From: Pseudomonadota bacterium
Lineage (GTDB): Bacteria > Desulfobacterota > BSN033 > WVXP01 > G020346125
Reading direction: 5' to 3'
Assembly (NCBI GenBank): GCA_030608745.1
Contig: JAUWDQ010000072.1
Coordinates: forward strand, 1 to 11,044
Length of the DNA stretch: 11,044 bases
Shown piece by piece: positions 6,033-11,044 of this stretch. Position numbers and translations under genes: made by a program. The first letter of the stretch is position 1, and each line of letters starts with the position of its first letter. The notes under the pieces are model-generated. The model was not told the DNA's origin. It saw nothing but the letters and a program-made list of their open reading frames with translations, and did no database searches.

Positions 6033-7469
6033 TTACGGGGTGGGTTTCCGGAAAACTGGAATGGCGTAAGGACCTTCTCGGATATAACAAACCGATGGCT
6101 CGATATCTCTCTTTCGGAGCCGATCAATAGAACAGATCAAGGCGTTTTGAACCATGGCCTGGGCTTTTTCCCGATTCGACCTGTCCTCGCATTCGGCCGA
6201 GAGAAATTCGTAACCGCTGGTTCCGGGAAGGATGACGTAATCCTCTTTGGGAATTTCACCAGAGCAATAGATCAATCCCTCTTCGCCGACTTTTCTGAGG
6301 GGGACAGCCCAAACCTCGGGCTCCCATTGGTCCTTCGTAAATCGCCAATGGGAGTTCCGCAGCAATTCAAGATACCCATCCGGTCCCTGTAATTTCATGA
6401 GATGGCCCAGTGTTTTATATTCGGGTCCGCCAATGGGTATATTATCATGATTGTTCGCCGCGATAATAATGACTCCGCCTTTCTTCACGGCAGGCACGGC
6501 ACCAACCCCCGCCTTTGCGGTTTGGTAGTGGTCCCTCCCCACATATCCGCCGTGGGTGAGGACGATATCGAATTGCCGCTCCAGGGGAATCTCCGCGTAG
6601 CCCTTGATCATCTCAAAGGCCTTCATGTGTGCCTCGACTAATTCCCCGGTGAAGACTTGGGTGATGCGCATATCCTTGTCCAGGGTGACGTTGGCAATGA
6701 AATCCACTCCGACGGTCCCTGCGACTTCCAAGGCCTCCTCATGGCAAGGGTTTCCCTCGAGAATGAGGTTAGTGGCATTGGGATCCTCAAGGTAATAGGG
6801 CCCGTGAAATCTCGAGATGGTCTTTACGTCAACCAACCCCGGGCAGATGGCCTTTCTCCCCCCGGAAATCCCGGTCATGAAATGGCTTTCCACAAGCCCC
6901 GTGGCAATCTTTAGGTCCGCAAAATAGAAGTCCTTGTTGACATAGACATGGGTCCCCCTTTTGGTCTCCCCTATGCTGACCAGCAAACCCTCGTTCTCAC
7001 AATCGTGATCGAGGACCGTATATCCGTCAACGATCTCCTCTCCATACATCTGGACCCTCTCCTCGTGGGTACTGGCCCGATGCATTCCCGTCCCAATGAT
7101 GATCTTGATGTTCTCCCTTCTTATTCCCTGGGCTTCCAAGGTTTGCAATATGGGGTCAAGAATCCCTCTTTCCCCCTTGTAAGGAACGGGCCTGGTGATA
7201 TCGGATACGGTCACCGAAACGTTAATATCCTTTGGCCTCTTCCCCTTATTCTTGACGATCTCCTCCAATCTCGGGCTCCCGATGGGGTTTGAAAAGGCCC
7301 TCTGGATCTCTCCTCGCCAGTCATCGATATGGGGAACCGCACCCATGCTGATCTCGACCGAATCCCTCGGAACGACGATCTCCAACGTTTCATGGCCATA
7401 CTCCAGAGGAATGCGCCTCCAGTCTTTGGTATCGATCCGGGCCAAGGCCTCCTTTAAACCTTCTTTCAT
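6033..7469 (-). CDS. larA: LarA-family nickel-dependent 2-hydroxyacid racemase homologue
   Basis: Cytoplasmic enzyme of the lactate racemase family, which uses a nickel-pincer nucleotide attached to an active-site lysine to racemise or epimerise 2-hydroxyacids by hydride transfer. All key residues mapped from Lactobacillus plantarum LarA are present: Asp90 and Arg93 in SDITRP, His130 in GTGMHR, His196 in ESHF, the cofactor lysine Lys206 in SGGRKA, and His222 in RFHG. The spacings His196-Lys206 (10) and Lys206-His222 (16) equal those of LarA. At 478 residues it is about 50 longer than LarA, so it is probably a LarA-like paralogue whose substrate need not be lactate. The cofactor-making genes larB, larC and larE are not in the window. 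Start ATG 7469 has only a weak AGGA upstream. It is divergent from the AOR gene. Confidence 0.88.
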   Translation of the reverse strand: MKEGLKEALARIDTKDWRRIPLEYGHETLEIVVPRDSVEISMGAVPHIDDWRGEIQRAFSNPIGSPRLEEIVKNKGKRPKDINVSVTVSDITRPVPYKGERGILDPILQTLEAQGIRRENIKIIIGTGMHRASTHEERVQMYGEEIVDGYTVLDHDCENEGLLVSIGETKRGTHVYVNKDFYFADLKIATGLVESHFMTGISGGRKAICPGLVDVKTISRFHGPYYLEDPNATNLILEGNPCHEEALEVAGTVGVDFIANVTLDKDMRITQVFTGELVEAHMKAFEMIKGYAEIPLERQFDIVLTHGGYVGRDHYQTAKAGVGAVPAVKKGGVIIIAANNHDNIPIGGPEYKTLGHLMKLQGPDGYLELLRNSHWRFTKDQWEPEVWAVPLRKVGEEGLIYCSGEIPKEDYVILPGTSGYEFLSAECEDRSNREKAQAMVQNALICSIDRLRKRDIEPSVCYIREGPYAIPVFRKPTP

Positions 7470-7520
7470 GTCAGCACCATCCTGGACAGAGGGATTTAAG
7501 CTGCCAAAGAGAATTGTAAC

Positions 7521-7581
7521 CCGCCCTTGGGATGAGGTTCAACCCCCAAATGGGCCGCCTCATGAACCTGATTCATGGGCC
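7521..7581 (-). promoter_or_regulatory. Two stem-loops in the leader of the LarA-like gene
   Basis: The first stem-loop in the transcript is CATGAA (7561-7566), 5-nt loop, TTCATG (7572-7577), with GGCC on both flanks (7553-7556, 7578-7581). The second has GCCC (7523-7526) with GGGC (7552-7555), and TTGGG (7527-7531) with CCCAA (7545-7549), enclosing a 13-nt loop. Within that loop AGGTTCA (7535-7541) is fully complementary to TGAACCT (7563-7569) in the first hairpin, so a kissing interaction or alternative fold is possible. No known riboswitch class was recognised. Confidence 0.4.
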
Positions 7582-7624
7582 TCTACTTCTCGTAGGGTAT
7601 AGCTCTCTTTTCACGATCACATCT

Positions 7625-7653
7625 ACCATAGAGAAAAAATCCCAAGAAATCAA
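7625..7653 (-). promoter_or_regulatory. Possible sigma-70 promoter for the LarA-like gene
   Basis: On the minus strand TTGATT (7653-7648) is followed after exactly 17 bp by TATGGT (7630-7625). Each hexamer matches the consensus at four of six positions. Transcription would begin near 7617 and give a leader of about 150 nt that includes both stem-loops. Confidence 0.35.
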
Positions 7654-7876
7654 CGCCTTTATTCATTTAATGGTCCGCGATGATGGATTGCGATAAATGT
7701 TCGTGTATGAGCTGGGATAAAAGAGGGGGTAAGGGTTATGAGAAAAGGGTGGCCAAGGGATCGAGACTGATGTACAGTTAACCGAAATGGGTAAATCGCC
7801 TTTGAGGGAGAGGAGGGTATCGGGCGGGAGAAACCCGTGAAACCGAAATGAGGATACGAGATATAAGGAGGACATC
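7654..7876 (+). promoter_or_regulatory. Upstream region and ribosome binding site of the first AOR gene
   Basis: This is the right part of the 407-bp divergent intergenic region (7470-7876). A strong AAGGAGG (7866-7872) lies four bases before ATG 7877. Upstream of it GTATC (7817-7821) and GATAC (7853-7857) can enclose a small hairpin CGGG-AGAAA-CCCG (7825-7837). I found no convincing -35/-10 pair, sigma-54 site or recognisable molybdenum/tungsten-cofactor riboswitch. No credible protein-coding gene lies here. Confidence 0.45.
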
Positions 7877-9751
7877 ATGCCGTACGGGTACAACGCAAAG
7901 ATCCTAAGGGTTGATCTGGACAAGGAATCCATCGGTGTAGAGGAGGCCCAGGAAGCCTTTTACAGCCGCTATCTCGGGGGAGGGACCCTCGCCCTTTCCT
8001 ACCTATTGAGGGAATTGAAGCCAAAGTCCGACCCCCTGGGGCCCGAAAACCTCCTGGTCTTTGCGGGATCGGTGATCGCGGGTACAGCTGCCGCTGGTTT
8101 GAGCCGCTTTTCGGTTGCGGCCAAATCCCCGCTAACGGGTGCATTTGGAGAAGCAGAGGCAGGGGGTTGGTGGATTCCGGAATTGAAATTCGCCGGATTC
8201 GACGCCATTGTCATAAAGGGAAGGGCACGAAAACCCATCTATCTCTGGATCCACGATGGCGAGGCGGAGATCCGTGATGCGGGCCACCTCTGGGGAAAGC
8301 TAACCAGGGAAGCCCAGCAAGAGATCCGAGCGGAACTGGGGGATGACCGGGTTCGGGTTGCCCTCATCGGTCCGAGTGGCGAAAAATTGGTGAAGGTCGC
8401 CTGTATCATTAACGAGCTCAAACATGCCAATGGCAGAACCGGATTGGGCGCCGTGATGGGATCGAAGAACCTCAAGGCCATCGCCGTGAGGGGAAAGAAG
8501 AGGATGAGGGTAGCCGATGGGGAGGCGGTTAAGAGGTTGAGCAAGGGACTACGGGATACCTACGACGAACCCTATTTCAGCCTCGGCAATTTGGGGACAG
8601 CTCGGATCACCACCATGCTGAGCCAACAGGGAATCTTACCTACCCTCAATTTCCGGGAAGGCTCCTTCGATGGGGCCGATGCCATCAGCGGAGAGACCAT
8701 GGCAAAGACCATTCTGGTCCGCCGAGGGACCTGTTATGGCTGCTTCGTCCGGTGCAAGAGGGAGGTTCAGGTGGGGAAGCCTTACTTCGTGGATCCGATC
8801 TATGGAGGTCCGGAGTATGAGACGGTGGCTGCCTTCGGTTCCATGTGCGGTATTTCCGATTTGAAGGCCATCTCAAAGGCCAATCAGATCTGCAATGCCT
8901 ACGGCCTTGATACCATCTCCACGGGGAACCTCATCGCCTTCGCCATGGAGTGTTACGAGAACGGCATCCTTACCAAAAGTGACACCGATGGCCTGGAGCT
9001 CCGGTTCGGCAAGGTTGAGGCCATGCTGAAAATGCTGGAGATGATCGCGAAACGGGAAGGCCTCGGGGATATTCTGGCCGAGGGAATTCGCCCGGCGGCG
9101 GAGAAATTCGGGAATGGGGCAAGCGATTTTGCCATCCACGTAAAGGGCCAACCAGCCCCCTTCCACGAGCCCAGGGGGAAGGTGGGGGTAGGACTCGGGT
9201 ATTCCGTCTCCCCGACCGGGGCCGACCACATGGAAGTTCCCCACGATACCTTCTGGACATCTGAGGCGGGAATTGCCCTTCTCAGGCCCCTGGGAATCCT
9301 CGAGCCCATCGATGTCTTTGACCTGGGACCCAAGAAGGTGAGGCTCTTCGTCTACCTCCAGCAATATTGGAACCTGCTCAACTCCATCGGAATCTGCATG
9401 TTCACGGCGAAGCCCTTTGGGCCCTTTACCCTCAATGGAATCGTGGATTACGTCAAGGCGGTGACCGGATGGGAAACCAGCCTCTTCGACCTCCTCAAGG
9501 TGGGCGAAAGGCACTCCGCCATGGCCAGGATGTTCAACGTGCGGGAGGGGTTCACTGTCCAAGATGACGTCCTTCCGGATCGCTTCTTCCAACCCATGGA
9601 AGGGGGAACCTTAAAGGGTAAGAACATCGACAAGGAACAATTCCTCAGGGCCATGGAGACCTATTACGAGATGATGGGGTGGGACCCCGAGACAGGGATC
9701 CCGAGGGGGGGGAAACTCGCCGAGCTGGATCTCGACTGGCTATCCGCATAA
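7877..9751 (+). CDS. aor: Aldehyde:ferredoxin oxidoreductase family protein (tungsten/molybdenum)
   Basis: Oxygen-sensitive cytoplasmic oxidoreductase carrying a bis-pterin tungsten or molybdenum cofactor and one [4Fe-4S] cluster, typically converting aldehydes and carboxylates with ferredoxin. At 624 residues it is full length for the family. The N-terminal domain has the family patterns YLGGGTLA, AAKSPLTG and GRTGLGAVMGSKNLKAI. Cluster ligands are Cys286, Cys289 and Cys293 (CYGCFVRC) and Cys507 (GIC). Glu313 in GPEYET matches the conserved active-site glutamate. The two pterin motifs read NAYGLD (340-345) and NSIGIC (502-507); the second differs from the usual DxxGLC by Asn for Asp and Ile for Leu. 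The start is fixed by the AAGGAGG site. The gene stands alone, converging on a second AOR gene; no ferredoxin or maturation gene is seen. The substrate is unknown. Confidence 0.95.
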   Translation: MPYGYNAKILRVDLDKESIGVEEAQEAFYSRYLGGGTLALSYLLRELKPKSDPLGPENLLVFAGSVIAGTAAAGLSRFSVAAKSPLTGAFGEAEAGGWWIPELKFAGFDAIVIKGRARKPIYLWIHDGEAEIRDAGHLWGKLTREAQQEIRAELGDDRVRVALIGPSGEKLVKVACIINELKHANGRTGLGAVMGSKNLKAIAVRGKKRMRVADGEAVKRLSKGLRDTYDEPYFSLGNLGTARITTMLSQQGILPTLNFREGSFDGADAISGETMAKTILVRRGTCYGCFVRCKREVQVGKPYFVDPIYGGPEYETVAAFGSMCGISDLKAISKANQICNAYGLDTISTGNLIAFAMECYENGILTKSDTDGLELRFGKVEAMLKMLEMIAKREGLGDILAEGIRPAAEKFGNGASDFAIHVKGQPAPFHEPRGKVGVGLGYSVSPTGADHMEVPHDTFWTSEAGIALLRPLGILEPIDVFDLGPKKVRLFVYLQQYWNLLNSIGICMFTAKPFGPFTLNGIVDYVKAVTGWETSLFDLLKVGERHSAMARMFNVREGFTVQDDVLPDRFFQPMEGGTLKGKNIDKEQFLRAMETYYEMMGWDPETGIPRGGKLAELDLDWLSA

Positions 9752-9786
9752 AGGAAACGTCAATTCATCTTTCAAACCGAACCACC

Positions 9787-9906
9787 AAGTTTTTGTGCTG
9801 CTGTTACCTAGTGTTGCCGTTTGGAGGTTTTTCTAACTGCTTAACCGCAGAACTGCAGCACCTTGGTTTATCGTAGCACCGCATAACGGCAGCACCCAAA
9901 CTCGAC
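9787..9906. repeat. 120-bp imperfect palindrome with repeated GCAGCACC arms
   Basis: The left end CAAGTTTTTGTGCTGCTGTTA mirrors the right end TAACGGCAGCACCCAAACTCG with few mismatches, and pairing continues with gaps towards the centre near 9840. Inside the right arm, CCGCAGAACTGCAGCACC (9845-9862) and CCGCATAACGGCAGCACC (9879-9896) agree at 16 of 18 bases, 34 bp apart; the left arm has two matching complements, GTGCTGCTGTTA (9796-9807) and GTGTTGCCGTT (9811-9821). The element fills most of the gap between the two convergent AOR genes. It has no coding potential and differs in sequence from the palindrome at 11-136. It may act as a bidirectional terminator, but no long T tract follows. Confidence 0.7.
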
Positions 9907-9978
9907 TGGAAGGGGCAGATATTTCCGCCAAACTGATAGGTTGAGAAGGCCGAAGTCTTTCTTACCCGGGACCGAAGA

Positions 9979-11043
9979 CTAACGCCCCTTCACGTCCTTA
10001 TTGAGCAGGTCATCCACCCACTCCAGGCCCAGCTCCATGAGCTTACCCCGATGGGGTCTGCCCGTCTTCGGATCGCAGCCCATGATTTCATAGAGCAATT
10101 CTATCGCCTTTTCGAAATCTCCCTGCTCGAAGATCTTCTTGCCGGACTCGGGTCCATCTGGTTTCGGATCGAAGAGCCGCCGTGGCAATGTATCGTCCTT
10201 GATGCTAAACCCCTCGCGGCTGTTGAAGGCCCTGGCCATCATGGTAGCGCGTTCAGCCGCCTTCATCAGTTCGAAGAGGCTTGAATTCCACCCCGTAATC
10301 GCGTTAAGGCACCGGACCATCAAATCCAGGGTCGTCGTTCCGCGCGGCGCATACCCGAATACGCACAACCCCAGGGCATCCTGCATCTTCCACAGGGTAT
10401 CCACCAACGCGTAGGTTCTCACCTTCTCCACCGTAATCTCCGTGGGGTGCATGGGCTTGTAGATTCCCAATGGCTTGACGGATTGGAACATAAAGGAATT
10501 CTCGTCGACGAAAAAGGGATCGTGAGGTGCGTTCATGTGATCAGCCCCGTAAGTGCTGATGGCATACCCCATACCAACTCCTACCTTTACCCGGGGGTCG
10601 TGCATGGGGAGCTCCTGGCCCTTGACGGAAAGGTGATACGGCTGGTCCGCAACACCCCACTTTTGGGCCAACCGGGCCATTCCTTCGGCCAGGAGATCAC
10701 CAAAGCCCTCCCGTCGAGCAGTCATCTCCAGCAGTTGGATCATCAAGTCCGCATCCCCGAAGCGAAGCTCCAGCCCATCGGTATCCGCCTTGGTGATGAC
10801 CCCCTTCTCGAAGCACTCGCACGCAAAGGCGATAGTCATCCCCGCCGAGATGGTATCTATGCAGTATCGATTGCAGATCTCGTTGCCCTTGGCGATGGCC
10901 TTCAGATCCAAGATATTGAGATTGGTCCCCAGGGCCGCCATGGTCTCGTATTCCGGCCCGCCGTAGCGCGAGTCAACACCGTACTTTGGATCATCCACCT
11001 CAATGCCCCGCTTGCAGCGGATGGGACAGGCGTAGCATCCCTT
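9979..11043 (-). CDS. aor: Aldehyde:ferredoxin oxidoreductase family protein, C-terminal part (runs off window)
   Basis: Partial gene; its 5' end lies beyond the right edge of the window. The visible 354 residues begin KGCYACPIRCKRG, which carries three [4Fe-4S] cysteine ligands (minus strand, 11014-11037). GPEYET follows, then a pterin motif reading NRYCID, where the usual Gly is Cys, then GADHMNAPHD. The second pterin motif is DALGLC, which supplies the fourth cluster cysteine. The GTG at 10998 is an internal codon, not a start. The overall order matches the neighbouring AOR, with which it shares family-level rather than near-identical sequence, so it is an older paralogue. It ends in a longer C-terminal tail (WVDDLLNKDVKGR). 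The two genes converge with 227 bp between them, largely the palindrome. Its own partners, if any, are upstream, outside the window. Confidence 0.94.
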   Translation of the reverse strand, partial: KGCYACPIRCKRGIEVDDPKYGVDSRYGGPEYETMAALGTNLNILDLKAIAKGNEICNRYCIDTISAGMTIAFACECFEKGVITKADTDGLELRFGDADLMIQLLEMTARREGFGDLLAEGMARLAQKWGVADQPYHLSVKGQELPMHDPRVKVGVGMGYAISTYGADHMNAPHDPFFVDENSFMFQSVKPLGIYKPMHPTEITVEKVRTYALVDTLWKMQDALGLCVFGYAPRGTTTLDLMVRCLNAITGWNSSLFELMKAAERATMMARAFNSREGFSIKDDTLPRRLFDPKPDGPESGKKIFEQGDFEKAIELLYEIMGCDPKTGRPHRGKLMELGLEWVDDLLNKDVKGR

Positions 11044-11044
11044 T

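Noticed and set aside
7663..7932. 89-codon minus-strand frame covering the AOR upstream region
   Set aside because: It overlaps the AOR start and strong ribosome binding site, and the product has no recognisable features.
8873..9592. Long minus-strand open frame inside the first AOR gene
   Set aside because: It is a shadow of a strongly coding AOR frame with intact motifs, and has no recognisable domain or ribosome binding site.
9845..9896. Short regularly spaced GCAGCACC repeats considered as a CRISPR remnant
   Set aside because: There are only two good repeats with a 16-bp gap, set in a larger palindrome with inverted copies; no cas gene is present.
9954..9980. AGTCTT/AAGACT inverted repeat at the stop of the second AOR gene
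   Set aside because: The arms are only 6 bp, the loop is 15 nt and no T tract follows, so it is too weak to call a terminator.

Overview
The window reads like chromosomal DNA of an anaerobic bacterium. Two tungsten/molybdenum aldehyde:ferredoxin oxidoreductase (AOR) family genes, a LarA-type nickel-dependent racemase and a divergent DnaA all fit a sulfate-reducing or syntrophic Desulfobacterota-like organism. That assignment is an inference from gene content and from the style of the DnaA, not a database match. No phage, transposase, CRISPR, rRNA or tRNA gene was seen.

Left part (1-3968). A 126-bp nested palindromic element (11-136) lies just before a FecCD-type ABC permease and its ATPase, the membrane and energy subunits of an iron-chelate/cobalamin-type importer. 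The binding protein is not in the window. The ATPase stop overlaps the start of a 37-codon remnant of a threonine-dehydratase-like gene. The remnant breaks off next to a HAD phosphatase gene on the minus strand. An intact, divergently transcribed threonine/serine dehydratase-family gene follows. The 9-mer ATTGACCTC occurs three times around this block and a 30-bp repeat flanks the HAD gene, so the block looks rearranged.

Centre (3969-6032). On the minus strand lie a small zinc-ribbon/coiled-coil protein, a stem-loop terminator, and dnaA with several departures from the classical ATPase motifs. Upstream of dnaA is a 389-bp intergenic region with four DnaA-box-like sites followed by AT-rich tandem 10-mers. 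This is a good candidate for the chromosomal replication origin.

Right part (6033-11044). A LarA-family gene on the minus strand has all the catalytic residues I could map and a leader with two stem-loops that can also pair with each other. A complete AOR gene runs rightwards from a strong ribosome binding site. It converges on a second, partial AOR gene that leaves the window at its iron-sulfur cysteine motif. The gap between the two is mostly a second long imperfect palindrome (9787-9906), unlike the first.

Most of the genes are metabolic: metal-chelate uptake, amino-acid dehydration, 2-hydroxyacid racemisation and aldehyde/carboxylate redox chemistry. I see no single dedicated operon joining them. 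The most unusual material is the DnaA/oriC pair, the two palindromic elements, the racemase leader and the scarred dehydratase/HAD region.
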